Assembly: GCA_905221605.1 (NCBI GenBank)
Contig: CAJNDS010002190.1
Coordinates: forward strand, 349,338-413,337
DNA length: 64,000 bases
Reading direction: 5' to 3'
DNA from: Symbiodinium natans
Lineage: Eukaryota; Sar; Dinophyceae; Suessiales; Symbiodiniaceae
Shown: positions 41,591 to 51,455 of the stretch, in pieces
How the letters are laid out: every line of letters starts with the position of its first letter
How positions within the stretch are numbered: the stretch's first letter is position 1
Made by a program: the position numbers and the translations under genes
Notes under the pieces: generated by a model
The model's database searches: none
Told to the model about the DNA's origin: nothing
What the model saw: the letters and a program-made list of their open reading frames with translations, nothing else

Positions 41591-42455
41591 TTGAATATGC
41601 CGAGCTTACGCCCTCAAGACAAAAGCGGCTTGGGTGCGTCGCGGTTAACCCTGAACCCTAAACCCGACACCCTAAACCCCCACAACCTGAAGCTGCCAAC
41701 CAAGGGCGTCGTGAATGGTGGGGCTGGGGCTTGGGGTTTTAGTCTGGCATATTTAATTAAGTCGTCCTGTCAGCCAGGGTTTAGGGTTTAGGGCGTAGGG
41801 TTGAGGGTTTCGGGTTCAGGGTTGAGGGTTTAGGGATCAGGGAAGCCCTGAAAAGGCACAAAGCCCCTGCACACCCCTTGCCTGGGAACACGAAGGGTTT
41901 GGGATTTAGGGTTCAGGGTTTAGGGCTTAGGGTTCAAGGGAACCAAACCTCAAAAGAAGGAGAACGAGGGCCCCTGGTGGATGCTAGACTAGCCCCAGCC
42001 CGGGCTTCTGAACATGGGCGCCAAAACCCCACAGAAGGCTTCAGGGTTTCGGGTTTGGGGCTTAGGGACTAGGGTTTCTTCCCACACCCAACCCCCCCCC
42101 CCCCCTGCAGCCCCCACTCAGGCGCCTTGTTGACGAGATCAGTTTGGGCAGTGCCCAGCGTCCCTGCTTTTGTTTCAGCGTTCTTCAGGGGACTGGGCAT
42201 TCAGGTAGCTCAGAGGTTCGAGGCGAGGCAGGTCTGCCGCATAAATTAACGACTGCCGTCCAAGCTGCGTGCGGCTTGAAGGTGAGGGTGTGGGGTTGAA
42301 TTTTTATTGTCATTCAGCCATATTTTGGGAGCGTTACACTTTCGGTTTCCAGTCCACCCTAATTTTAGGTGATAGCACAACTGCGGCACTGCACAACGTC
42401 TAATGTGGCAGAAAGCCGAAACTGATAAGTTGCGAGGTGTTCGGGCTTTCAAGCG
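41591..42455. repeat. Degenerate telomeric units and unique islands
   Basis: TTTAGGG/TTGAGGG units lie at 41777-41840 and 41897-41940, and at 42045-42075. A C14 tract is at 42092-42105. Unique DNA lies at 42106-42455. Short frames are not recognised. Confidence 0.6.
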
Positions 42456-42521
42456 GCCCTAAACCCTAAACCCTAAACCCTAAACCCTAAACCCTAAACC
42501 CTAAACCCTAAACCCTAAACC
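42456..42521 (-). repeat. CCCTAAA array flanked by GCGGC
   Basis: About nine perfect units. The pentamer GCGGC lies at both edges (42453-42457 and 42522-42526), a possible short target duplication, though five bases can match by chance. Confidence 0.9.
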
Positions 42522-43091
42522 GCGGCGCATGAATGGAGGCGTGCTGTTAAAAGGGCCTCAGTGACCGCTTTGACGCGGGACCCCCACCTACAGCCATGCA
42601 AGAGCGGAAGTTGTGTCAAGTTTGCATGAGATTGCCGCCGTCCCGGAAGAAGGAACCCTAAGATACCCTAAACCCTGCAAATCCTATGAGCCCTACGATC
42701 CCTACTATAAACCCTGAAAGGCCCTGCAAACCCTAGAAACCCTATAAATGTCACTTCTACGGAACGGAGGGACTCCAAGGCCGCGTCAACCAGAATCAAC
42801 CCTAAACCCCACACCCTGAAACCCAAACCCCCAACCCTAAACCCTAAACCCTAAACCCCAAACCCTAAACCCTAAACCCTCAAGACAAAATAAATAGAAG
42901 TTGTATGTGGTATCATTCATAATTCTTCAAGTTATTTGTCTAAACAGCTAACAAGCTGAGTTCAAGTTTTTCATCCAAAACACCTCTGCCGCCCCCCCCC
43001 CCCTCCGCCCTCCCCCCGCCGGGTAGGGCATCAAAAAAACTTTGTTTGGGATCAAACTAATATTTTTTACATCTGAGTTTCAAGATCTGTA
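42522..43091. repeat. Unique islands with degenerate CCCTAAA units
   Basis: CCCTAAA/CCCAAAC units lie at 42800-42885. A C13 tract is near 42992. Unique DNA elsewhere with no recognised gene. Confidence 0.6.
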
Positions 43092-43208
43092 TATAGCAGC
43101 ATTTCTGCGCTTTCAGAGGCTGGAAATACTGCAAATAGCAGCATTTCTGAGTTTCCAGAGGCTGCAAATGCTGTACATAGCAGCATGTTTGCGCTTTCAG
43201 AGGCTTGC
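43092..43208. repeat. ~45-bp tandem repeat, about 3 copies
   Basis: The unit contains ATAGCAGCATTTCTGCGCTT and TCAGAGGCTGSAAATACTG. Copies start near 43094, 43136 and 43178. Confidence 0.85.
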
Positions 43209-43317
43209 ATACTGAAAATAATTGGCAGCAGTATGCTTTGAAGCAAGCTGGCACGACGTAAAATAAAGCGGGGGAGTTGGTCTTGGGGTCTGGGCCGGTT
43301 TCGGGTTTGGGATTTCC

Positions 43318-43485
43318 TTGCTTCTTTTGCTTCCTTGCGTCCTTCCTTCCCTCCTTCCTTCCTTCTTCCTTCCTTCCTTCCTTTCTTCCTTCCTTCCCTT
43401 CCTTCCCTTCCCTCCTTTCCCTCCTTTCCCTCCTTTCCCTCCTTTCCCTCCTTCCCTCCTTCCCTCCTTCCGTCCCTCCCTCGGA
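43318..43485 (+). repeat. Pyrimidine tract, CCTTCCTT / CCCTCCTTT minisatellite
   Basis: About 165 bp of pure C/T except for single G interruptions. The right part is a regular CCCTCCTTT nonamer. Open frames here are repeat translations. Confidence 0.95.
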
Positions 43486-43594
43486 AGAACAGTATAATTC
43501 TTTCCTGATCCTGCATAACTATTTCTTGTTTTTTTATCCCAAATAATTTTTGTTGATCCGCAAAAACATTTTTTGGGATCCAAACCCTATACAA

Positions 43595-43951
43595 TTTAAT
43601 ATAAACCCTAAACCCCGAACCCTAAACCCCCCCCCCTCCGCCCCTCCCCCGCGCACCCGAGGCCGTCCCGTGGCAGCAGCCGCCGGGTCTGTGGATCCAC
43701 GAGGAGTCCGAGAGCCGCCTCGGGCAAGGCTTGGGGTAAACCCTCAACCCTAAACCCTAAACCCTAAACCCGAAACCCTCAACCGTAACCCTAAACCCTA
43801 AACCCTAAACCCTAAACCCTAAACCCTAAACCCTAAACCCTAAACCCTAAACCCTAAACCCTAAAAGTAGAAGGAGGGCCACCTACGAAACCCCACCATC
43901 CCTGGACGCCCAGTTGTGGCCTGCATGGACATTTGCCGGTACTTATGGGGT
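43595..43951. repeat. C-rich island and CCCTAAA array
   Basis: C-rich unique DNA at 43625-43730, then CCCTAAA units from 43738 with a clean run of about ten units at 43795-43866. Unique DNA to 43951. Confidence 0.8.
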
Positions 43952-44216
43952 TCTACAAGTAGGGGCCCCTGACTGGACTAACTTTAGGGTTTATTTAGGG
44001 TTTAGGGTTTAGGGTTTAGGGTTTAGGGTTTAGGGTTTAGGGTTTAGGGTTTAGGGTTTAGGGCTTAGGGCTTAGGGTTTAGGGTTTAGGGTTTAGGGAA
44101 TGATACCCTAAATAGTAGGAGTTGTAAGCGGGCCCTTAATGGGTTAAATGTCCTACGATTTAGGTTATAATTCCCTTAACTCAAGTCAGTCTAGTAAGGG
44201 GGCCACTACTTGTAGA
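43952..44216. mobile_element. MITE-like element with a telomeric array between its inverted repeats
   Basis: The left arm (TCTACAAGTAGGGGCCCCTG, extending to about 43983) and the right arm (about 44181-44216, reverse complement TCTACAAGTAGTGGCCCCCT) are inverted repeats over about 32 bp with roughly seven differences. Between them lie a TTTAGGG array (43984-44099) and about 80 bp of unique DNA (44100-44180). Without the array the element would be about 150 bp, close to the other MITEs here. Confidence 0.65.
43984..44099 (+). repeat. TTTAGGG array inside a MITE-like element
   Basis: About 16 units, including two GCTTAGG units. The array begins immediately inside the left inverted repeat. Confidence 0.95.
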
Positions 44217-45239
44217 CCCTAAACCACACGCTAAAACACCAAACCGCAACTTGTAACTACGGTTTCGGGTTTGGGACCCCTCTAGAGCTTGCCTTAAGAC
44301 TGGGGTTTAGGGTTAGGGTTCAGGGTTTAGGGTTTAGGGTTGAGGGTTTAGGGTTTAGGGTCTAGGGTTTAGGGTTTAGGGTTTAGGGTTCAGGGGTTTA
44401 GGGTTTAGGGGGACTTCGGTCGCTCCCTGCTGCCATGCGGCTAAGGCCATGTGCCCGATGAGCGCGTCGTCAGTACAGGCGTCCTCTCTTCCGGTGGGTC
44501 TTGGAATTTGGTGCCTGGGCTTTGGGAGTTTTGGGAGTTCAAGGGTTAACCCTAAACCGTAATCCCCAAACCCTCAACGCTGAAACCCCTTAAGGCTTAG
44601 CACTTACTAGGCCCCAGACCCTGAACCCTAAACCCTTACTAGGCCCCAGACCCTGAACCCTAAACTACAAAAACCCACACCCCACACCCTAAACCCTACA
44701 CCATAAACCCTAAACCCTAAACCCCACACCCTAAACCCTAAACCCTACACCATAAACCCTAAACCAAAATGCAACCCTGGCACAGCTCATCTGCGCTCCT
44801 CGGCGCCTGGTGCGAAGCGGTACTCCGGGACGACGGTTAGGGCGGCCTCAGAAACGCCAAGGGTTTAGGGTTTAGGGTTTAGGGTTTAGGGTTTAGGGTC
44901 TAGGGGTCTAGGGGTTAGGGGTTGGGGGTTGGGGGTTAGGGATCAGGGTTTATGGCTTCGGGCTGAGGGCTTAGCGTTAAGGGTCGAGTGTTTAGGGCTT
45001 GGGCGGGGCGAAGTATTCGGGGCTTGAAGCCAACTTATGCCTAAACCTCAAAACCATTGTAAGGTGCCTTTACTTCTCGTCCCTCTCCTTGCTACCCCGG
45101 AACCGCCGGAACGTGCCGGAGTGCATCTCCACCCAAAACAGAAGTCAGGGTACAGGGTGCGGGAAGGCTTAGGTTTAGGACTTAGTAGGGCCCTTAGAAC
45201 CCCTCCCCTCTATACTACCCCCTTAAATCACCTTAGTTA
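44217..45239. repeat. Telomeric mosaic of both orientations
   Basis: TTTAGGG array at 44305-44412; CCCTAAA/CCCCACACC mosaic at 44540-44770 with a duplicated CTTACTAGGCCCCAGACCCT block (44601-44660); TTTAGGG/TTAGGGG array at 44863-44945. Unique DNA at 45000-45235 has no recognised gene. Confidence 0.8.
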
Positions 45240-45639
45240 GGCTCCCTAAACCCTAAGCTCCCTGAACCCCAAAGCCAAAAACCCTAAACTTCCTAAAACC
45301 CCTAAACTCCCTAAGCTCCCTAAACCCTAAACCGCCTAAACCCTAAACTCCCTAAACCCTAAAGCCCTAAACCCTAAACCCTTTTGAACCCGCAAAGCCA
45401 AAACCCTAGTGATAAATCCTCAAGCCTAAGTCCTCAAAACTCAAAACCCTACACAGTACAGAAGCCCTCAACCTCTGAAGCACCCCTAAACCCTCGAACA
45501 TCCAGGAAAGCTGAGGCAGCTACCACGCAGGAACGGCCCTGGATCGTAATCTGAACCTCGAGAGAGACATCAGGCGCGCTGCTTCGGTCTTGTGGCATTT
45601 TTTAGGGTTGAGGGTTTGGGGCAAACCCTCTCAGCCCCC
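45240..45639 (-). repeat. Degenerate CCCTAAA repeats and unique island
   Basis: Mixed CTCCCTAAA and CCCTAAA units at 45240-45400, loose units to 45480, unique DNA to 45639. Confidence 0.7.
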
Positions 45640-45945
45640 AAAGGTTTAGGGTTTAGGTTTAGGGGTTTAGGGGTTTAGGGGTTTAGGGGTTTAGGGGTTG
45701 AGGGGTTTAGGGGTTTAGGGGTTTAGGGGTTTAGGGGTTTAGGGGTTGAGGGGTTTAGGGGTTTAGGGGTTTTGGGGTTTTGGGGTTTGGGTGTTTTGGG
45801 GTTTTGGGGTTTTGGGGTTTGGGGGTTTGGGGGTTTGGGGGTTTGGGGGTTTGGGGGTTTGGGGTTTTGGGGTTTTGGGGTTTTGGGGTTTTGAGGTTTG
45901 GGGGTTTGGGGGTTTGGGGGTTTGGGGGGGCTTTGGGGTTCTGGG
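45640..45945 (+). repeat. 8-bp TTTAGGGG array followed by GGGGTTTTG/GGGGGTTT arrays
   Basis: About 17 TTTAGGGG/TTGAGGGG octamers (45650-45770) pass into TTTTGGGG and then GTTTGGGG blocks. Each block is locally uniform. Frames on both strands here (GFGGLGVW, PKPPNPQTP) are repeat translations. Confidence 0.95.
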
Positions 45946-46406
45946 GTACAGAGTGCAATTTTGGGTTTCGGGTTTAGGGTCTGCGTGACAAGGGCACTGC
46001 TAACTTAGCCACATAGTCCGAGTTGCCTCTACCCTAAAGTAACCCTATTTGATTTCCACATACAACCTAAAACCTTCTTCATTTAAACCCTGAAACCTCG
46101 AGATCCCAAAGCCGGCGTAGGGAATGCCCCAGTCGGGTGAGTAGGTTCTGCCGCCCAAAGCGATGTCGAAACCCTAGACTCTAAACCCAGGACCCCGCAC
46201 CCTAACCCTAAAGAAGCCTTACTGACAAACTCTCCTTTGCTTTCGGGTGGTCGTTAAGCTCCCTTCAGCGCCCTCTTGACAAGGCATCCCACCACAAGAT
46301 GCCGCCTAAGATCGCACCTCAAACCCATGAAATTCTGCACCTAGGGCTTACGGTGTTGGGGTGCAGGGGTTTAGCTTTGGTCCAGCACGTCACGGTCGTC
46401 TCGAGA
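45946..46406. other. Unique island
   Basis: Mostly unique DNA with a few degenerate telomeric units near 45960 and 46185. No recognised gene. Confidence 0.5.
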
Positions 46407-46751
46407 CTATTTCGTCCTCCGCGAGCATGTTTCTGCATCTGATGCTTCGCGGTCCGATTCGAGGGGCCGACCGAGGAGTAGCTCTCCACTTTCCTCCTCC
46501 TTGCCACCCGAAGTCGTAAATCGCCCGAAGACTTGAAGAGGTCCCAACATCGGTCTGAATGCAACAGTGACTTTGTCCTCGTCACACGCCAGGCGAGTGC
46601 GCGATCCTTCTGTATTCCATTGAGCGTTGTAACCCTCACTAGCCCCCATCTCCTTCAACTCTATGACCAGGGCATAGCAATGTTCGTACGAAGTGACGAA
46701 GATCGCGACCAGAGTGCCATTCGTGATCGGGTAGGATGAGGAACCGTTCAT
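46407..46751 (-). CDS. Hypothetical ORF, 114 codons, unknown function
   Basis: The frame starts at an ATG (46749-46751) and ends at 46407. It begins MNGSSSYPITNGTLVAIFVT and continues through SYEHCYALVIELKEMGASEG; the last 35 residues are Glu/Ser/Arg-rich. It lies in one of the larger non-repetitive islands, and the composition (alternating hydrophobics, then an acidic tail) is the most protein-like of any complete ATG frame in the window. There is no signal peptide or transmembrane helix of standard length, and no catalytic motif I can name. A second minus frame overlaps (46319-46639). It could be an exon of an intron-containing gene or a transposon relic. No promoter or polyadenylation signal is evident. 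Confidence 0.33.
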   Translation of the reverse strand: MNGSSSYPITNGTLVAIFVTSYEHCYALVIELKEMGASEGYNAQWNTEGSRTRLACDEDKVTVAFRPMLGPLQVFGRFTTSGGKEEESGELLLGRPLESDREASDAETCSRRTK

Positions 46752-46810
46752 TCTCGCAGCAGTGTCCCTCCTGAGGTTCTTGCCCCCAGGTATATAGAAG
46801 GTCGCTCACA

Positions 46811-47060
46811 TAGGGTTTAGGGTTTAGGGTTTGGGGTTTGGGATTTAGGGTTTAGGGTTTAGGGTTGAGGTTTAGGGTTTAGGGTTTAGGGTTTAGGCTT
46901 TAGGGTTTAGGGTTTAGGGTTTAGGGTTTAGGGTTTAGGGTTTAGGGTTTAGGGTTTAGGGTTTAGGGTTTAGGGTTTAGGGTTTAGGGTTTAGGGTTTA
47001 GGGTTTAGGGTTTAGGGTTTAGGGTTTAGGGTTTAGGGTTTGGGCTTGTTTGGGGTTTAG
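46811..47060 (+). repeat. TTTAGGG array, about 34 units
   Basis: The second-longest clean array. The left part has TTTGGGG, TTGAGGT and TTTAGGC variants; from about 46910 it is perfect. Confidence 0.97.
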
Positions 47061-47260
47061 GGCTTATGGCCAGTTCTGGGTGTAGGGTTTGGGGATTTGG
47101 GGATAGGGTTTAGGGCCAGTATAGGGTTTGGGGTTTGGGGTTTGGGGTTTGGGGCTTGGGGCTTGGGGCTTGGGGCTTGGGGCTTGGGGCTTGGGGCTTG
47201 GGGCTTGGGGCTTGGGGCTTGGGGCTTGGGGCTTGGGGGTTGGGGGTTGGGGGTTGGGAC
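47061..47260 (+). repeat. TTTGGGG and GGGGCTT arrays
   Basis: Four TTTGGGG units, then about 13 identical GGGGCTT heptamers (about 47153-47238), then three TTGGGGG. An example of a single-base derivative amplified to homogeneity. Confidence 0.95.
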
Positions 47261-48207
47261 TCAGCCAGGTCACCGCGCATACAGCTGGACCTGCAAAGCC
47301 CTGAACCAGGAATACTAAGCCCCAAAACCGAACCCCAGGCCCTTGAACCTCAGCCCAGACCCCCCAAACGTGAACCCTCAACCCCCAACCCTCAACCGTC
47401 AACCCTGAACCCTGAACCCTAAACCCTAAACCCTGAACCCTAAACCCAAAACCCAGAACCCTAAACCCTAAACCCTAAACCCTAAACCCTAAACCCTAAA
47501 CCCTACCGAGGCCCAGGCTTCGTAGACATCGAAAGCCTGCAGCTTAGGGGTTTAAGATGTTAAGGGTTCGGGCTCCAAGGGAATGATGCTTTTATGCTCT
47601 TTGAGTTTAAGGAGTCAATGATTTAGGGTTTGAGGTTTGGGGTTTGGGGTTCCGGGTTTAGGGTTGGGGGTTTCGGGTTTAGGGTTTAGGGTTTAGGGGG
47701 ATGCTTAGGGATTTCCAGGATTCCGACCCATGGCATCCTGCAATGGCGCTCGGGGGGAAGGTGGTTATCGCTTAACTAGGGCAAGGCTCAGGAACTTGCA
47801 ACAGAGGCACAGGGAAAACGTGGGCTTGAAACCTTAAGCCGACAGGCCTGAAACCTGCAGTACACCAATTCGGGGGTGTTTCGGGTTTGGGGTTTAGGCT
47901 TAAGGTTTCGGGCTTAGGGCACCAAGCACGTCAATACGGAGCGAGAAACCTCACTAGCCATAACCCGTCACACCCTAAACCCCTAAACCCTCTAAGCCCC
48001 AATGGGTTTAGGGTGTAGAGTCTAGAATGCAGGGGGTTTAGACCCCCAAAACCAGAACCCCTAAACCCTAAACCCTAAACCCTAAACCCTAAACCCTAAA
48101 CCCTAAACCCCGGAGCCCTCAGCGCCTCCGCGCCGGTGGCGGTCTCGTAGACCACGCCCTCCTGTATCACGGGCAGCGGCTGGAGTTGGCGAAACATGGC
48201 CTGAAGG
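47261..48207. repeat. CCCTAAA/CCCTCAA arrays and unique islands
   Basis: CCCTCAA, CCCTGAA and CCCTAAA units lie at 47365-47505 and TTTAGGG/TTTGGGG units at 47628-47700. A clean CCCTAAA array of seven units is at 48060-48108. Unique islands at 47510-47620, 47700-47970 and 48110-48205 have no recognised gene. Confidence 0.8.
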
Positions 48208-48340
48208 CAGGGTTTAGGGTTTAGGGTTTAGGGTTTAGGGTTTAGGGTTTAGGGTTTAGGGTTTAGGGTTTAGGGTTTAGGGTTTAGGGTTTAGGGTTTA
48301 GGGTTTAGGGTTTAGGGTTTAGGGTTTAGAGTTTAGGGTT
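48208..48340 (+). repeat. TTTAGGG array, about 18 units
   Basis: Clean heptamers with one TTTAGAG unit near the right edge. Confidence 0.97.
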
Positions 48341-48439
48341 CAGCATCTCAAGCTCAAGCATTCACTAGTCAAGCAATTACTCCAGGAAAATACCCACCCG
48401 CCCAAAGAATCCCACAACATTAAGAAAATATTTCACTTC

Positions 48440-48605
48440 TAGAACGACCTTGCCCAGCCCAGTAAAAAATGACCTTGCCCAGTAAAAAAATGACCTTGCC
48501 CAGTAAAAAATGACCTTGCCCAGTAAAAAAAATGACCTTGTCCAGCAAAAAAATGACCTTGCCCAGTACACAAATGACTTTGCCCAGTAACTCAATAACA
48601 TTTAA
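48440..48605. repeat. ~20-bp minisatellite TGACCTTGCCCAGTAAAAAA, about 8 copies
   Basis: Unit length varies with the A run (A5-A8). The last copies diverge (AGTACACAA, AGTAACTCAA). On the minus strand it reads (Y/L)WARSFFYWARSFF, a repeat translation. Confidence 0.95.
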
Positions 48606-49104
48606 ATTATATATGAAAGAGAGGTTTAGGGTTTAGGGTTTGGGGGTTTAGGGTTTAGGGTTTGGGGTTTGGGGTTTAGGGTTAGGCTTTAGGGTTTAGG
48701 GTTGAGGGTCCAAGGAGCTTGCCGTTGCATTCTGGGTAGGGTGTAGTAGTATATTGGGTAGCTTTTAAGATTAGGTGGCTGTGGGGGGGGGGGGGGGGGG
48801 AGGCGGTCAACACTGAGCTGAGATCCCAGAACGTTAAAGCTGCCAACCCTACAGCATGACCTAAAACCAACAGCCCGAAAACTGCAAAAAGAAACACCCT
48901 AAAACCCCCAAACCCTCAACCCTGAAAGCCCATAAGCCCTAAACCCTGAACTCAGAAGACCGAACCCTGCAAAACAAAACCCAGAGCTCAAAGGACCCCC
49001 AGAGGGTTGGAGAGACCTTGGTGGGGGTTTAGGGCTTGGGTTGTAGGGTTCAGGGTTTTCGGGGTTAGGGGCTTGGGATCCAGGGGGTCGAGTAGGGGTC
49101 AAGG
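48606..49104. repeat. TTTAGGG units, G18 tract, unique island
   Basis: TTTAGGG/TTTGGGG units at 48625-48710, G18 at 48783-48800, then unique DNA with scattered degenerate units. No gene recognised. Confidence 0.7.
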
Positions 49105-49930
49105 ATTCTCACTTAGTGACTTGTTTGCTTCTAACGGGTTTCATATCTTCAAGAATCTCTGGGAATCATTGACAACCTCATATTTCCAATCGGTCAGTGT
49201 TAAAATTTACATGGTTTTGGACATTATCAGAGTGAATGTGGTTTTGAAATGTCATATTTCCCAGATCGACTTAACACCACGATAGTGGGAGTGGTTGGAA
49301 ATACAAGTTCCAAGTCGGGTACTTGTGAGGTTTGAAAGTACCCACATGAACAGGCGTGCATATCTTCAAGAACTCTGGGAATCTTTTGAAGACCCCATAC
49401 TTCAGTTCGGATAACTTTGGATTTCGGATGAGTTTGGGAACCTTTGAAAACTTCATATTTCGATTCAAACCCATTTGGCTTTCAAATGGTTTTGGATAGG
49501 GAATGATCGAAAACCGCATGTTTCGGCGCCGCTGTCACACCCAGTCTGCCACTTGGCCACACACCTACGGCGCCAGACGTCGGTGGTCGGGGCCAGTAGC
49601 GCTGGCAAGCCGTCATCTCCTTTGCCACCCCTGAGCCCCTTCTTCAAACAACCCAAATCAGGTAAGGAGCGAGGGAGCGGGAACCGCATGTGCCAAAGAG
49701 TTCGCGGAGGTCGTTGGCGAAAGATGGAAGATGCCATACTTCAATACGAATAATTCAGGTCACAAATGATTCTGAAGACAAACCGCATATTCCCATTTGA
49801 GTAATTCTGGGGTTCCATAGTTCTGGGAATCTCTGAAAACCTAATAGTTCAAATCGGACACAACTTCCGGACTCAAATGATTTTGGACGTTAGTTAACTT
49901 AGTATTCTGAAGAAGATAAAAAAATTGGGG
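49105..49930. repeat. Degenerate minisatellite interrupted by a GC-rich insert
   Basis: Copies of a loose motif (ATATCTTCAAGAACTCTGGG followed by AATCTTTTGAAGACCYCATA and TTTCARTTCGGA) recur through 49140-49500 and again at 49740-49890. Between them, 49525-49735 is GC-rich and unrelated to the motif. That insert contains CAGGTAAGG (49659-49667), a strong match to a eukaryotic 5-prime splice site on the plus strand. Confidence 0.6.
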
Positions 49931-50211
49931 GCGAAGAAAAATTGAAAGTTTGAAACTTACACAAGTTGAAATTGTCAACGTGATTTGCCTTCTTGGACAC
50001 AAAAAAAAACGGCACACCACTCATACTCTGCCTTGTGCTTCTTCAGCGTTCGTGCTCAGTACATATTGGGAACAATTCAGTAGCTTCCGCACTACTTGTG
50101 AGCAAGCAGAAGCAAAACCCGCGAGCAGAAGGCCCGGCCGAAACGAAACCAAGGTGCATGCTACAGCGCTCGGTTTAAGCGAGCTGGGAACAGGGCGTCA
50201 AGAGTCAGGGG
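49931..50211. other. Unique island, coding-like composition
   Basis: No telomeric units. A plus frame runs through here from a TTG codon at 49950; it is not recognised. An A9 tract is at about 50001. Confidence 0.4.
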
Positions 50212-50252
50212 ATGCGTCAGAAGAGCAACCCCCAATGCACTCAGCCGCATTC

Positions 50253-50606
50253 TCATGTGCGCAGAGCTCCGCCGACTGCTTGGTACTTTTGGGCGCGGTG
50301 CAGAAGCGTCGCTACCCTGCCCAGAACGGCGCAGGCCGTTTCAAGCTCCACGGTGTCCAAGCCAGACCCATCAGGGGTCATCCAGACCAGCGGTGGGTTC
50401 GCCTCTGATGGGCGCACGCCTCAACACTGCGCGTGCGTTCTCTCGCTGGAGAGTGACTGCCAAAGCCTGGAAAAGCCGGTCCGCTTCAACAGAAGCCGCC
50501 TCCACTCATACTCTTGGCCCGAGACTTTGATCACACAAACCACGTACGAACAACAACACTCACACGAGCCCGGATAATCCAGAAAGCTAAGCCCGGCCGG
50601 TTCCAT
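50253..50606 (-). pseudogene. Possible exon or decayed gene with one internal TGA
   Basis: On the minus strand a frame runs from an ATG (50604-50606) for 118 codons with one interruption, a TGA at 50421-50423, and ends at a second TGA (50253-50255). The part after the first TGA reads naturally, for example TVELETACAVLGRVATLLHR, and resembles an amphipathic helix. The part before it starts MEPAGLSFLDYPGSCECCCS. The plus strand carries a competing ATG frame of 121 codons (50212-50577) with GC-ending codons, so strand is undecided. I recognise no family. A pseudogene, two exons, or a chance frame in GC-rich DNA all fit. Confidence 0.3.
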
Positions 50607-51283
50607 CTAAAGCCGTATTGAAGTTCACTACGCAACGATGCCCCAAAAACAAACGTGATAGGTAGGTGGTCCACCGGCCAGCCCGACTTACTTTAGTCAA
50701 TTTGTTTGCGTCACCATCTATGCGCAAAACACAGGCCCGTGGGGCGGGCGGTCCTTAGCAAGACAGGAAAGCTTCATGACTTACAGAGAACCCTCCTGAA
50801 GCACCCGCTTTGGTCTGAGTCAAGATGAACGGCTTCTCGATATTGTCAAGTTCCAAAACTTCCAGAAGTTTCAAAATTTATAAATCTTAACCCAGGGGCC
50901 CAGCCCAGGGGGACGCTGTGGACGCTTGTGTGTTGCGTGTTGCAATGCCAAGAGACAACCTTTTGCAGACGAGATTCCTTGGACGCCGAAATTATGAATC
51001 AAAAGCAGCGCACTACATATACATATTTTCTTGTCGTCAAAAACAAACTCCGTCGGCTCGCACTGCTGCGCATCCTCTCTTTCTTGCCCAAGCTTCTTAT
51101 GGCGACGACGCCCAGCACATCGCACCGACGGGAAACGCTTAGAGGCACGTTGCGGAAAAGTTGTGACCGAGGGCTTCGATTTCGGAACTTGGGTTCACAT
51201 TGTGTTTTTTAGTCGCTTGGAGGGAGAGAAGCTGATGCGGTCGTCGACAGGGGGGGGTCAAAAATTCGAGTTTGCTGGTGCTA
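50607..51283. other. Unique island without telomeric repeats
   Basis: Together with 49931-50606 this forms the longest telomere-free unique stretch outside the satellite block. Overlapping frames at 50871-51212 on both strands are not recognised. A G8 tract lies at about 51251. Confidence 0.45.
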
Positions 51284-51455
51284 GGTGGAGGTTCACACTG
51301 ATGAATTATAACTATAACTGTACTGATTACTATGCTCATAACCACGTTAGGGCACTTCAGGGGCTTATAAGTGGGTTATAAGTACAGTGATAATTGGTGA
51401 ATGAGTACCATGAACCCTAAACCCTAAACCCCTTTAAATACCATGAAACTCCACG
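51284..51455. mobile_element. MITE-like element, family M1, copy 2, with telomeric insert at one end
   Basis: In reverse complement this matches the element at 2503-2678: CATGGTACTCATTCACCAAT, ACTTATAAGCCCCTGAAGTG and a GTGAACCTCCACC end. The right terminus is split. TACCATGAA at 51406-51414 is followed by 24 bases of CCCTAAA-type sequence, after which TACCATGAA (51439-51447) repeats and continues ACTCCAC, corresponding to the expected CCTCCAAG end. In the first copy this end is uninterrupted. Confidence 0.7.
51415..51438 (-). repeat. 24-bp telomeric insert flanked by 9-bp direct repeats
   Basis: The insert reads CCCTAAACCCTAAACCCC and then TTTAAA. The flanking 9-mer TACCATGAA is present once in the uninserted family member, so one copy here is a duplication made at insertion. 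Confidence 0.75.
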
